Of a stretch of DNA of 58,378 nucleotides, positions 25,626-34,754 are shown piece by piece (within the stretch, counting starts at the first letter, position 1; each line of letters begins with the position of its first letter). Made by a program: the position numbers and the translations under genes. The stretch covers positions 1-58,378 of the forward strand of contig NZ_JALCQI010000006.1 of NCBI RefSeq assembly GCF_022651205.1, read 5' to 3'. The notes under the pieces were generated by a model that saw nothing but the letters and a program-made list of their open reading frames with translations, had not been told where the DNA came from and ran no database searches. Source of the stretch: Limosilactobacillus sp. GTDB taxonomy: Bacteria; Bacillota; Bacilli; Lactobacillales; Lactobacillaceae.

Positions 25626-27364
25626 TGAATAAAATTCCATTATTAAAAGCCCTCCGTCATGATCGCTGGGTACGTCCTTTTCTAAAGAAATATCGGTGGA
25701 CGTTGACTTTAGCAATTATGTTAGGGATCTTAACGTTCGTCTGTGCTGGTGGATTGATGTTTACGGCCGGTTACCTGATCAGTAAGTGTGCAACGATGCC
25801 GTTTAACATTCTACTTGTTTATGTCCCAATTGTTTTAACTCGGGCGTTCGGGATCTTTCGACCGGTTTTTCACTATGCTGAACGACTTACCAGCCATAAC
25901 TGGGTGTTTAAGATGACCTCGATGTTCCGGAAAAAGCTCTATGATTCACTTGAAAAAGATGCCGTGTTTTTCAATAGTAAGTACCGGATTGGTGATATTT
26001 TAGGCTTGCTTTCCGAAGACGTTGCCCACATTCAAAACTTATATTTGAGAACTATTTTTCCAATGCTAGTAGCTTGTGGCTTGTACCTAATCATTGTCAT
26101 CGCGCTTGGTGCTTTAACACCATGGATGGGATTGCTAATGTTAATCTTATTTGGGTTAATCATTTTTGGTATTCCAGTGTGGTCAATCTTGGTTAATGGG
26201 GCACGACAGGAGCAAGAAAAGCAAGCAACCAATCGGCTTTACTCTGATCTTACTGATAACGTAATGGGAATTACTGATTGGGTCCTTTCTGGAAATTCGG
26301 CAAAGTATATCCAGCGTCACGATGTGGATGAGAAGAAGCTTTTGAGTTCGCAAAAGTCAATGCATCGCTTTAATAACCTACGTGACTTTGTTCTCCAAAT
26401 GATGATTTTACTAATAGTTATATCATTGGTGGTTTGGGGATCAGCTCACTTTGGTGGACATTGGGGTGCAAACTGGATTGCCGCATTTGTCCTTTGTGTT
26501 TTCCCGTTGGACGAAGCGTTAGCCGGATTACCAGCAGCAGCTCAACAAACAAATGTTTATACCGACTCCTTGAACCGGTTAAATAGTCTGCCAGAGCCAA
26601 GCACGGCAGTAAAGAAGAGCCCACAGATTAATGCTCCATACCAGATTAATGTGGATAACCTTAGTTTTAAGTATTCGGCTAAATCTAAGCTGATTATTGA
26701 TAACCTGAACCTTCACATTAAGCCAGGTGAAAAGCTCGCGATCCTTGGACGGAGCGGTGCCGGTAAGAGTACCTTAGCAAGCTTAATTCGTGGAGACCTT
26801 AAACCGACTGCCGGAAAGATTACCATCAATAATGAGGAAACCGACCAGTTTGGTGACCAGATTGCTGATTACATTGGCGTTGTTCACCAGTCGCCATACT
26901 TATTCAATACGACCGTCCTGAATAATATTCGTTTGGGTAACGAAAATGCTACTGAGGATGATGTTTGGGACGTCTTGAAGCGGGTTGGCCTTGAACAGAA
27001 AATTCGTCAATTACCTGAAGGACTGAACACCAAAATTGGTGAAGCTGGTCTTATCTTTTCTGGTGGTGAACGGCACCGGCTCTCATTGGCCCGGATCCTC
27101 CTGAAGAACGTTCCAATTGTTATTCTTGATGAACCGACTGTTGGTCTTGATCCATTAACGGAGCAACAGGTAATTGATACTTTTATGAACGAATTAGCCG
27201 GAAAGACACTTATTTGGATCACTCACCATTTACAGGGAATCGATGCAATGAATCGCGTAATCTTCCTTGAAAATGGTAAAATAACAATGAGTGGGACACC
27301 ACAAGAATTGTGGAAGAATAATACTCACTATCAAAAGTTGAAAAAAGCAGATCAAGGTTTGTAA
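25622..27364 (+). CDS. cydC: CydC half of the CydDC ABC exporter
   Basis: A 580-residue permease-ATPase half transporter that pairs with CydD. The permease part covers about residues 1-320; Walker A is GRSGAGKST near 376, the signature is FSGGERHR and Walker B is VVILDEPTVG-like (PIVILDEPTVGLD). AAAGGAGG lies within the cydD end, seven bases before the ATGATG start. A second in-frame ATG follows at once, so the start is uncertain by one residue. Confidence 0.93.
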   Translation: MMNKIPLLKALRHDRWVRPFLKKYRWTLTLAIMLGILTFVCAGGLMFTAGYLISKCATMPFNILLVYVPIVLTRAFGIFRPVFHYAERLTSHNWVFKMTSMFRKKLYDSLEKDAVFFNSKYRIGDILGLLSEDVAHIQNLYLRTIFPMLVACGLYLIIVIALGALTPWMGLLMLILFGLIIFGIPVWSILVNGARQEQEKQATNRLYSDLTDNVMGITDWVLSGNSAKYIQRHDVDEKKLLSSQKSMHRFNNLRDFVLQMMILLIVISLVVWGSAHFGGHWGANWIAAFVLCVFPLDEALAGLPAAAQQTNVYTDSLNRLNSLPEPSTAVKKSPQINAPYQINVDNLSFKYSAKSKLIIDNLNLHIKPGEKLAILGRSGAGKSTLASLIRGDLKPTAGKITINNEETDQFGDQIADYIGVVHQSPYLFNTTVLNNIRLGNENATEDDVWDVLKRVGLEQKIRQLPEGLNTKIGEAGLIFSGGERHRLSLARILLKNVPIVILDEPTVGLDPLTEQQVIDTFMNELAGKTLIWITHHLQGIDAMNRVIFLENGKITMSGTPQELWKNNTHYQKLKKADQGL

Positions 27365-27424
27365 AAACAGGATAGTTTACTGATAATGTTCTATACTAGT
27401 AATTAAATAGGGGATGAATTATTT

Positions 27425-28642
27425 ATGAAGAAGATTGTTGTATTGGGTGCTGGTTATGCTGGCTTGAAGACAGTTGTCCTCCTCCAAAAGAAGCTAAAAG
27501 GTGAAGGACGGATTGTGTTAGTTGACAAGAACACCTACCACTATGAAGCAACTGACCTCCATGAAGTTGCTGCGGGAAACGTTCCTCCTGCAAAGATTTC
27601 TTACCAGGTTAGTGATTTAATTGACTCTAAAGTAACCACCTTCATTCAAGATGAAGTTGTTAAGATTAACCCTGATGACAAGACGGTTGAATTAGCTCAT
27701 CGTGAACAGCCATTAGATTATGATTACTGTGTTGTTAGTCTTGGCTTCACTTCCGAAACGTTCGGGATTGAAGGAGCTAAGGAAAATGCTCTCCAAATGA
27801 CTAACGTTAAGGAATCACTTGAAATTCACAGTCACATTATCGACAAGATGAAGGATTACAAGATCACCAAGAACCCAGACGATTTGAAGATTATCGTTTG
27901 TGGTGCTGGTTTTACCGGAATCGAATTGGCGGGAGCTTTGGTTGATGCACGTCCTCGCTATGCTCAACTTGCCGGAGTAAATCCTGAAGATATTCAAATT
28001 GACCTTATTGAAGCTTCAGAACGACTCTTGCCAATGTTTAACCAAGACTTAGCAGATTATGGTGTTGCCCTTGTTAAGAAACTCGGTGTTCATTTGCACA
28101 CTAGTTGCTTGATTTCACGGATTAAGCCAAGCACGGTTATTTACCAACATGGTCGTGGAAACGGTGATGAATCAATGACCGCTGGTACCATCATTTGGAC
28201 AACCGGTGTTAGTGGTAGTCCAGTAATGGCTGAATCAGGATTTAACGAACGTCGTGGTCGGGTTGTTGTTACTGATCACTTGAACGATCCTGATCATGAC
28301 GACCTCTACATTATCGGGGATGTGGCCGCTGTAATGGCACCAGGTTCTCCTCGTCCATATCCAACAACGGCACAGTTGGCCCTTTCAATGGCTGATTATG
28401 CTGCAGAAGACTTGGCTTCCCGGATTAAAAAGGGCGAACGTCTAAGCGAACCTTACACTTACAAGTCACTTGGTACCGTTGCCTCCGTTGGTAACACACG
28501 TGGCTTTGGTGTTGCCATGGGCCACGAAGTTAAGGGATACATCGGTTCATTCATGAAGAAAATGATTGCTAACCGTTCACTCCTCGAAGTTGGTGGTCTA
28601 AAAGAACTCTTTGCCAAGGGCCGTTTTGATTTGTATCATTAG
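27425..28642 (+). CDS. ndh: Type II NADH dehydrogenase
   Basis: A 405-residue single-subunit flavoprotein that passes electrons from NADH to quinone without pumping protons. The FAD Rossmann motif is VVLGAGYAGLKT (4-15), the NADH site is IIVCGAGFTGIELAG near 157 and the late FAD motif is YIIGDVAAV near 296. It lies 60 bases after cydC on the same strand with no terminator between, so it completes a short chain of NDH-2, menaquinone and cytochrome bd. AGGGGATG precedes the ATG. Confidence 0.92.
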   Translation: MKKIVVLGAGYAGLKTVVLLQKKLKGEGRIVLVDKNTYHYEATDLHEVAAGNVPPAKISYQVSDLIDSKVTTFIQDEVVKINPDDKTVELAHREQPLDYDYCVVSLGFTSETFGIEGAKENALQMTNVKESLEIHSHIIDKMKDYKITKNPDDLKIIVCGAGFTGIELAGALVDARPRYAQLAGVNPEDIQIDLIEASERLLPMFNQDLADYGVALVKKLGVHLHTSCLISRIKPSTVIYQHGRGNGDESMTAGTIIWTTGVSGSPVMAESGFNERRGRVVVTDHLNDPDHDDLYIIGDVAAVMAPGSPRPYPTTAQLALSMADYAAEDLASRIKKGERLSEPYTYKSLGTVASVGNTRGFGVAMGHEVKGYIGSFMKKMIANRSLLEVGGLKELFAKGRFDLYH

Positions 28643-28645
28643 AAT

Positions 28646-28850
28646 TGAAGAGAGTGCTTTCGCCCCGAAGAGTTTCCGGAAGGCTAGCAATTTCTCCTGA
28701 CGAAGGCGACTTGCGCCTAGGAAGGAGGTTGCTAGCTCTAGGAAACTCGGACGAAGCATGTTTAGACTATGCCGCATTTAAAACTAGCTCGAGGAAGGTT
28801 AGGCTGAGCCGATCTCAGCTACGTTGCATTCAATAGCTAGCTCCATTAAA
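28646..28850 (+). repeat. Structured intergenic repeat element
   Basis: A long stem-loop spans 28668-28750: GAGTTTCC/GGAAACTC outside, GCTAGCAA/TTGCTAGC in the middle and GGCG/CGCC at the tip. It is followed by a second hairpin GGCTGAG/CTCAGC at 28802-28819 between ACTAGCT and AGCTAG copies. G+C is higher than in the neighbours. A 63-codon open frame crosses it, but its basic, serine-rich translation follows the repeat and has no ribosome site. This kind of element recurs in lactobacillus genomes. A short piece may recur at 46740-46755. Confidence 0.6.
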
Positions 28851-28856
28851 ATTAAG

Positions 28857-28906
28857 AAACAACCTAAGATTATTTTCGTTCTGGACTAATCTTAGGTTGT
28901 TTTTAT
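28857..28906 (+). terminator. Terminator of the cyd-ndh region
   Basis: Perfect 16-base arms (28857-28872 and 28887-28902) with a 14-base loop and five T. It stands after the repeat element and 214 bases beyond the ndh stop. Confidence 0.85.
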
Positions 28907-28987
28907 TATGTTGCGGATTTCACCCTCCGATACCTTAATCTATGGTAAGATGTGGTATTAATAAGCTATTAGAAGAAGGAAGATAAA

Positions 28988-30298
28988 ATGATTGAGTCAT
29001 ATGCTGATGCCTTGAACTTTATTCATGGTCGGACAAAATTTAAGAAGATTCCAACGCTAGACCGGATGCGCCTTTTCTTAAAACGGCTTGGGAATCCACA
29101 AGATGGCTTGAAATATGTTCATGTAACGGGGACTAATGGTAAGGGCTCAACCGTTGCCATGCTTCGTAAAATGCTGATTGATTCTGGACTGAACGTTGGG
29201 AGTTTTACGTCACCATTTATTACTCGTTTTAACGAACGAATTGAATTAAATGCGGAACAGATTAGTGACGCGGATTTAACTAGGATTACGCAGAAGATCG
29301 AGCCGGTGGTTCATCAATTAGATCAAGAATTGGCGACTGGTGGACCAACTGAATTTGAAATTGATACTGCGATTATGTTTTGTTACTTTGCCGAAAAAAA
29401 GCCTGATTTAGTTATCTTAGAAGTTGGAATTGGCGGACGCTATGACTCGACTAATGTAATCTTGCCGTTGGTTAGTGTAATTACGACTGTTGGCTGGGAT
29501 CACATGAAATACTTAGGAAATACCCTAGCAAAGATTGCTGATCAAAAGGCCGGAATTATTAAGGAAGGCGTGCCGACGGTGATTGGTCAACTTCCTGACT
29601 CAGCGCGAGATGTCATTTTGAAGACAGCAATGGAAAAACATTCATCAATATATGAGCTAGGAAAAGAATTTTCTGCAAGGAAGGTTAACCAGCATGCAGT
29701 TAACGCTGAAATTGAATATAATGGCGGAAAGCTCCACCAATTTCACGCATCCTTAAGCCTAGCTGGTGACTACCAAGTGGGAAATGCAGCGATAGCGATA
29801 ACAACAGCCCAGTTAACCTTAACCAAGCTGGGGATTCCGATCAACGTCGCTGATCTCAAAAAGGGCTTGATGACAACAAGCTGGCCTGGTCGGATGGAGT
29901 TAGTGATTGATGAACCTCCAGTATTGTTGGATGGCGCCCATAATCTTCCGGGAATGCAAGCACTGGTAAAAACGCTTCGTGATGATTTTAGTGATCGTGA
30001 AATATATATTTTGGTCGCAATTCTTGCTGACAAGCAGTACGATTTAATGCTTGGTGAACTTGCAAGTCTGGGGAATGTTCACCTGATGGTTACTAACTTT
30101 TCCGGTCCCGGCCCTAAAAGGCCAAGCGCGAATTTAGCTGACGTTATTAGTGAGTTAAAAACTAAGTATCCAGTACAGATTGCTGAAAATTGGCAAAGTG
30201 GCTTTGTTAAATTATCTCAAGAATTAGGCTCGGATGATGTTATGCTGGTAACGGGATCTCTTTACTTTATTTCAGAAATTCGAAAAATTTTAAAATAA
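28988..30298 (+). CDS. folC: Folylpolyglutamate synthase / dihydrofolate synthase
   Basis: A 436-residue Mur-ligase-like enzyme that adds glutamate to folates and may also join dihydropteroate to glutamate. The ATP-binding loop VTGTNGKGSTVAML is near residue 46, with TSPFITRFNERIE near 80, EVGIGGRYDSTNV near 146 and LDGAHNLPGM near 318. GAAGGAAG precedes the ATG. A TGG-TAAGAT extended minus 10 box at 28943-28951 may be its promoter. Confidence 0.95.
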   Translation: MIESYADALNFIHGRTKFKKIPTLDRMRLFLKRLGNPQDGLKYVHVTGTNGKGSTVAMLRKMLIDSGLNVGSFTSPFITRFNERIELNAEQISDADLTRITQKIEPVVHQLDQELATGGPTEFEIDTAIMFCYFAEKKPDLVILEVGIGGRYDSTNVILPLVSVITTVGWDHMKYLGNTLAKIADQKAGIIKEGVPTVIGQLPDSARDVILKTAMEKHSSIYELGKEFSARKVNQHAVNAEIEYNGGKLHQFHASLSLAGDYQVGNAAIAITTAQLTLTKLGIPINVADLKKGLMTTSWPGRMELVIDEPPVLLDGAHNLPGMQALVKTLRDDFSDREIYILVAILADKQYDLMLGELASLGNVHLMVTNFSGPGPKRPSANLADVISELKTKYPVQIAENWQSGFVKLSQELGSDDVMLVTGSLYFISEIRKILK

Positions 30299-30364
30299 AT
30301 TAGTGCAAATCTTTCTTTTTTCCGTTATATATAAATAGAATGGGAAAAAGGAGATTTTTTATTT

Positions 30365-31006
30365 ATGTTTTCAGCAGAATCAACTCACTATTTACAACTT
30401 GTTGGTCGCTTCTTAATTGACGGTAGCGAGGAGGGTAATGTTCTTTTTAGACAATTCGTTAAACGTTATCCGACTCCGGTTGCGGTTAAGAATATGACAA
30501 GCGATGAAAAAGAAGAACTACTCGACAATGGCGGCGAGCAAATGGAACTTTTATTAGCGGCAATTGAACTAGGAACGCTGGTAGTTCGCAGCAAGGCGCC
30601 GTTACTTGGTCATGCATATTCGAGTCAGCTGCTAAGTACCGAAATGATGGATCGGTTGAGCGGCGAGAGCCAAGAGAGCTTGTTCGTTGTTGGTACTGAT
30701 ATCCATAACGATATTATTGATATTAAAAAGATGTTTGTGGGTGGCCTAAGTGAATGCAATGTTTATCCTGATCAGATTTTTCGTCGGGCTTTATTGCAGT
30801 CGGCTCATGGAATAGCGGTAGTTCATAACCATCCATCTGGTACCGTTGAACCTTCAGCAGCTGATATGGCGATGATTAAACGATTAGAGAATGGGTGCAA
30901 GCTTTTGGGATTGACCTTCCTTGATTTTCTGATTGTTGCTCGAGACAATTACTTTAGTTGGCGAGAAAACCAGGCATTTCGAAAAGATGATGGGCCAAAA
31001 AGTTAA
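30365..31006 (+). CDS. radC: DNA repair protein RadC (JAB-domain)
   Basis: A 213-residue RadC/YsxA-family protein. The JAMM metalloprotease-like motif is intact in VVHNHPSGTVEPSAADMAM near residue 157. The N-terminal helix-hairpin-helix region is shorter and more divergent than in the 225-residue Bacillus protein. The biochemical role is unclear despite the name. It stands between folC and mreBCD, the standard Firmicutes neighbourhood. AAAGGAGA precedes the ATG. Confidence 0.9.
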   Translation: MFSAESTHYLQLVGRFLIDGSEEGNVLFRQFVKRYPTPVAVKNMTSDEKEELLDNGGEQMELLLAAIELGTLVVRSKAPLLGHAYSSQLLSTEMMDRLSGESQESLFVVGTDIHNDIIDIKKMFVGGLSECNVYPDQIFRRALLQSAHGIAVVHNHPSGTVEPSAADMAMIKRLENGCKLLGLTFLDFLIVARDNYFSWRENQAFRKDDGPKS

Positions 31007-31087
31007 AGAAAACGTTAATTTATTTGTAAATTAGTCTTTTCGGTCGATTTATTATGTATATTAAAGTTCGTATATGGCTTTTTGCTA

Positions 31088-31096
31088 TGGTATAAT
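31088..31096 (+). promoter_or_regulatory. Extended minus 10 promoter of mreB
   Basis: TGG directly before a perfect TATAAT, 52 bases before the chosen start. The minus 35 element (TTCGTA, 18 bases upstream) is weak, as is common with a TGN extension. Confidence 0.6.
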
Positions 31097-31147
31097 ATGC
31101 TCGATATTAGATAAAAATTAATTTACTAAATGAAGGGAAGAAGCAGA

Positions 31148-32152
31148 TTGCTAGGAATCGGAACCAAAAATATTGGCATCGACCTCGGAACAGCAAACAC
31201 AATTGTGTATGTTGAAGGCAAAGGAATCGTATTGCGTGAACCATCAGTTGTTGCTCGGAATACTAAGACCAACGAAGTTATTTCTGTTGGTAAAGATGCT
31301 CGTGATATGATCGGTCGGACCCCAGGCAGTATTACAGCCATTCGACCAATGAAGGATGGAGTAATTGCTGATTACGATACGACCGTTGCAATGATGAAGT
31401 ATTACATTGAAAAGGCTTTGGGTAGTTCAAACGGGAAGCCATACGTTATGGTATGTGTTCCAAGCGGAATTACTGAAGTAGAAAAGCGGGCTGTTATTGA
31501 TGCTACCCGTGTTGCGGGGGCTCGAGACGCTTACGTTATTGAAGAACCATTTGCTGCTGCAATTGGTGCAGGTCTTCCAGTAATGGACCCAACCGGAAGT
31601 ATGGTTGTTGATATTGGTGGTGGGACTACTGATGTTGCTACCATTTCTCTTGGGGGAATCGTATCTAGTCGTTCAATTCGGATGGCTGGGGATGAAATGA
31701 ACGATGCCATTGCCCAATATGTTCGGCAAAACATGAACCTCTTAATTGGGGAACGGACTGCCGAAAAGATTAAGTGGGACATTGGTTCTGCTTCAGTTGA
31801 TGCTGCTAGTGAAATGGGTTCGACTGAGGTTCGTGGTCGTGATCTAGTAACTGGATTGCCAAAGACCATGGAAGTATCCGCAAAGGATGTTTCAGTTGCC
31901 TTGCAAGATGTTGTTAATTCAATTATTGATGCAATTAAGGGAACGTTGGAAGAAACATCACCAGAAATTGCTGCTGATGTTATTGACCATGGAATCGTCC
32001 TCACTGGTGGTGGTGCACTATTGAAGCACTTACCTGATGTAATTGCTGATGCTACAAAGGTTCCTGTATTTATTGCTAACGATCCGCTTGATTGTGTTGC
32101 AACCGGTACTGGTGAATCATTGAAGAGTATCGATGTAATGAAAAAGAAGTAA
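31148..32152 (+). CDS. mreB: Rod shape-determining protein MreB
   Basis: A 334-residue bacterial actin that guides lateral wall synthesis at the inner face of the membrane. Phosphate and nucleotide loops are visible as [13 protein letters not shown] near residue 9 and [10 protein letters not shown] near 160, with the late LTGGGALL. I chose the TTG at 31148 ([13 protein letters not shown]) because AAGGGA lies nine bases upstream and the length fits the family. The in-frame ATG at 31130 would add six residues but has no ribosome site. Confidence 0.95.
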   Translation: MLGIGTKNIGIDLGTANTIVYVEGKGIVLREPSVVARNTKTNEVISVGKDARDMIGRTPGSITAIRPMKDGVIADYDTTVAMMKYYIEKALGSSNGKPYVMVCVPSGITEVEKRAVIDATRVAGARDAYVIEEPFAAAIGAGLPVMDPTGSMVVDIGGGTTDVATISLGGIVSSRSIRMAGDEMNDAIAQYVRQNMNLLIGERTAEKIKWDIGSASVDAASEMGSTEVRGRDLVTGLPKTMEVSAKDVSVALQDVVNSIIDAIKGTLEETSPEIAADVIDHGIVLTGGGALLKHLPDVIADATKVPVFIANDPLDCVATGTGESLKSIDVMKKK

Positions 32153-32165
32153 TAAGTAATTGGAT

Positions 32166-32208
32166 GGGGCTGGTCGCAAAACGATTTGTTTTGTCCAGCT
32201 CTTTCTTA
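32166..32208 (+). terminator. Stem-loop between mreB and mreC
   Basis: GGGCTGG/CCAGCTC and AAAAC/GTTTT arms around a short loop, then CTTTCTTATT. It may reduce transcription into mreC and mreD rather than stop it, since no separate promoter is obvious. Confidence 0.6.
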
Positions 32209-32239
32209 TTACTTAGTAACGTAATGCTGGAGGAATAAA

Positions 32240-33088
32240 ATGCGCAAGTTTTTTTCCAATCGACGGCTTGTTATCCTTGTGCTAATTTTAATTGCTTGTT
32301 TTGGGTTGATGGCTGGTTCGGTTTCGATGCGTAACCGCCGAGACACCCCACCCTTGATCCAACAATTTGGAAATGATATTGTCGGTTTTGTTGACAGGAT
32401 CGTCGCTCTCCCCGTGAATGCAGTTCAGGGGGGCTTTAGTTCTGTTGGTCAATTAATGAACACGTATTCAGAGAATCGTGAGCTAAAGCAACAGGTAACA
32501 GATTTAGCACAAACCAAGGTCCGCGATCAGACTTTGGCGAAGGAAAATAAAGAACTCAAGCAAGAGTTGAAGCTGAATAAGTCATTAACTGATTACAACA
32601 CGATTACTGCTTCAGTAATGATGCGGACTCCTTCGTCATGGCAAAAGCAATTGGTAATTAATAAAGGCCAATCTAACGGAATCAAGAAAAATATGCCTGT
32701 AATGAGTGGTAGTGGCTTAATTGGTCGGATTAGTGAGGTAAATAAAACTAATAGTAAGGTTGAGCTATTAAGTAATACTGGTGAATCAGCTAACCGCTTT
32801 GCTGTCGTTATTGATGGTTCGAATGGACGAAACGTTAACGGAATTATTACCGATTACAATGCCTCGACAGATGAACTGGTAATGGGACAGGTTAGTTCCA
32901 AAGCTAAGTTAAAGAAGGGGACCAAGGTAATGACTAGCGGTATGGGTGGAGTGACTCCTAAGGGCTTGTACGTTGGTCGTGTAACCCGTGTGGGGAAAGA
33001 TGACTATGGACTAGCTCAAAAGGTTTACATTAAACCTGCTGCTGACCTGAATGATGTTAACATTGTAACGGTTGCAGAACCGGCTTAA
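32240..33088 (+). CDS. mreC: Rod shape-determining protein MreC
   Basis: A 282-residue protein with a basic N-terminus (MRKFFSNRR), one membrane span (LVILVLILIACFGLMAGSV), a coiled coil near residues 75-110 (ENRELKQQVTDLAQ) and the MreC beta-barrel domain with GLIGRISEVN and the late GVTPKGLYVGRV. It links cytoplasmic MreB to extracellular wall synthases. GGAGGA precedes the ATG. Confidence 0.95.
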   Translation: MRKFFSNRRLVILVLILIACFGLMAGSVSMRNRRDTPPLIQQFGNDIVGFVDRIVALPVNAVQGGFSSVGQLMNTYSENRELKQQVTDLAQTKVRDQTLAKENKELKQELKLNKSLTDYNTITASVMMRTPSSWQKQLVINKGQSNGIKKNMPVMSGSGLIGRISEVNKTNSKVELLSNTGESANRFAVVIDGSNGRNVNGIITDYNASTDELVMGQVSSKAKLKKGTKVMTSGMGGVTPKGLYVGRVTRVGKDDYGLAQKVYIKPAADLNDVNIVTVAEPA

Positions 33089-33101
33089 TCGAGGTGAGCT
33101 T

Positions 33102-33638
33102 ATGTATCGATTATCGCGATTAAGGTATGTATTTCCGCTTGGACTTTTTATCGCATTATTTTTAGATGGTGCATTGAGTAATGTTTGGTCAAAGTTATTT
33201 TTCAGTTATCCTTACTCGATGATGAGTGAATTAGTTTTGCTTTGGCTAGTGTTATCTTACTATTTTGAAGAGAACATTGAGATCCCATTGATCCCCTTTG
33301 CAGCTTTGGCAGGGATTGTCTTTGACGTTTACTTCACCGGTATTTTGGGATTAGATATTTTCCTCTTTCCGTTAATTGTCGAACTTACTAAAATTCTTTC
33401 GAGATACTTTAGTCAATCGTTTTTGACAATTATCATGATCTTCTTTATTGATATTTTGGCCTTTATAACACTAACCTATTGGGCATACTCATTAGTTGGG
33501 ATCACCCACATGAACGTTGGGGACTTCCTTATATATACTTTGGCACCAACCCTTGCCCTTAACTTAGTTTATTTTGTTGTCCTTTATTGGCCAATTCAAT
33601 CTATCTATACTTGGGCTTTAAAAACTAAAAAGTCTTAG
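33102..33638 (+). CDS. mreD: Rod shape-determining protein MreD
   Basis: A 178-residue protein with five or six membrane spans, the partner of MreC. It starts MYRLSRLRYVFPLGLFIALFLDGAL and has the GIVFDVYFTGILGLDIFLFPL segment typical of the family. The ATG at 33102 follows GAGGTGA, 13 bases after mreC. A longer frame from 33072 overlaps mreC and has no ribosome site. Confidence 0.92.
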   Translation: MYRLSRLRYVFPLGLFIALFLDGALSNVWSKLFFSYPYSMMSELVLLWLVLSYYFEENIEIPLIPFAALAGIVFDVYFTGILGLDIFLFPLIVELTKILSRYFSQSFLTIIMIFFIDILAFITLTYWAYSLVGITHMNVGDFLIYTLAPTLALNLVYFVVLYWPIQSIYTWALKTKKS

Positions 33639-33646
33639 AAAAAGGA

Positions 33647-33675
33647 TTGACAAAGTTAAATATCAAGTGTACTAT
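33647..33675 (+). promoter_or_regulatory. Promoter of the ABC transporter T-box transcript
   Basis: A perfect TTGACA, 17 bases, then TACTAT with a TG extension, directly after mreD. Confidence 0.75.
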
Positions 33676-33689
33676 ACATGACAATATCA

Positions 33690-33950
33690 AAAGGCAATGA
33701 ACAGACTAGTAAAGAATTAACTAACCCTAAAGAAAGTTCGTGATGATGGGAAGCGGATGAGTTAGTTTTCTTGAATCACATCTGCAAGTTGATCCGTTGA
33801 ATTAAGTAGGTGGATCCGGGGTAGCCCGTTACAGCGCGGAGTTTAATTAATGAACTTACTGAGGTTGTTTTTGTGAGAAAACAACAACATGAGGTGGAAC
33901 CGCGTAAAACGCCCTCATAGTCGATGAGACTGTGAGGGCGTTTTCCTTTT
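33690..33950 (+). promoter_or_regulatory. T-box riboswitch, histidine specifier, upstream of an amino-acid ABC transporter
   Basis: Stem I pairs CAGA (33700 area) with TCTG (33782 area), AAGAA with TTCTT and AACTAAC with GTTAGTT. The specifier strand reads GAA-T-CAC-A, the same layout as GAA-A-GTA-A in the valS T-box of this window, giving the histidine codon CAC at 33777-33779. The T-box GAGGTGGAACCGCG is at 33891-33904 and a terminator of 12-base outer arms follows at 33906-33944 with a T run. Histidine starvation would thus switch on the transporter. Confidence 0.85.
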
Positions 33951-33959
33951 CCTGAGATT

Positions 33960-34057
33960 GAACTCGTGAGGTAGTTACTGTGAAGTAATTATAAACTGAG
34001 GTGGAACCACGACTTGCTCGTCCTCTTAAACTAGGGATAGTTTAAGGGGACATTTTT
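33960..34057 (+). promoter_or_regulatory. Second, partial T-box module (antiterminator and terminator only)
   Basis: A second T-box sequence, AGGTGGAACCACG at 33999-34011, is followed by a 14-base stem (34020-34033 and 34038-34051) and five T. Upstream there is only a TAGTTAC/GTAATTA hairpin (33972-33990) and no room for a second stem I, so this is a duplicated decision module behind one specifier. Partially duplicated T-boxes are known in Firmicutes. The tRNA would have to act twice for full read-through. Confidence 0.75.
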
Positions 34058-34091
34058 GTTTACTGCTTTTGAAATTTAAGGAGGCTTTTAA

Positions 34092-34739
34092 ATGTCATTT
34101 AATTATATTTCGCAAATATTACCTTCACTTATTCAGGGGGCAGGACTAACACTTCAAATCTTCTTTTGGACGTTAATTCTTTCGATCCCCTTAGGAATTA
34201 TTGTTAGTCTGGGATTAACTTCAAAAATTAAGCCACTTAAATGGATTCTTGAGATTTATGTCTGGCTGATGCGGGGAACCCCATTGCTTTTGCAATTAAT
34301 TTTCGTCTTTTACGGGTTGCCAATTATTGGAATCGTTTTCCAACGGTACGATGCAGCCTTAGTTGCCTTTATTCTTAATTACGCTGCTTATTTTGCAGAA
34401 ATTTTTCGTGGTGGTTTCCAATCGGTTAGCGTCGGTCAATATGAAGCTGCAAAGGTATTACGGTTAAACTACTGGCAAACAGTTCGGAAGATTATTATTC
34501 CACAAGTTGTTAAAATTGTGATTCCTTCAATTGGAAATGAAGTTATTAACCTGGTTAAGGATTCATCATTGGTTTACGTTATCGGTCTTGGCGATCTTCT
34601 TCGTGCCGGTAATGTTGCAACCTCACGAGATGTTACCTTAGTTCCATTGCTTCTTGTTGGTTTAATCTACTTGCTTCTTGTTGGTATCTGTACATTGATT
34701 TTACGCCAAGTTGAAAAGCGGTATTCATACTTTAAGTAG
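34092..34739 (+). CDS. Amino-acid ABC transporter, permease (HisM/GlnP family)
   Basis: A 215-residue permease with about five membrane spans. It carries the EAA loop EAAKVLRLNYWQTVRKIIIPQVVKIVIPSIGNE in the C-terminal half and the early YVWLMRGTPLLLQLIF segment of the polar amino-acid family. AAGGAGG precedes the ATG. It heads a three-gene operon behind the histidine T-box, so histidine is the likely substrate; sequence alone says only polar amino acid. Confidence 0.93.
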   Translation: MSFNYISQILPSLIQGAGLTLQIFFWTLILSIPLGIIVSLGLTSKIKPLKWILEIYVWLMRGTPLLLQLIFVFYGLPIIGIVFQRYDAALVAFILNYAAYFAEIFRGGFQSVSVGQYEAAKVLRLNYWQTVRKIIIPQVVKIVIPSIGNEVINLVKDSSLVYVIGLGDLLRAGNVATSRDVTLVPLLLVGLIYLLLVGICTLILRQVEKRYSYFK

Positions 34740-34754
34740 AGGGAGGAATTGCCA

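Noticed and set aside
28645-28836. 63-codon open frame after ndh
   Set aside because: It runs exactly over the structured repeat, has no ribosome site and gives a low-complexity basic translation.
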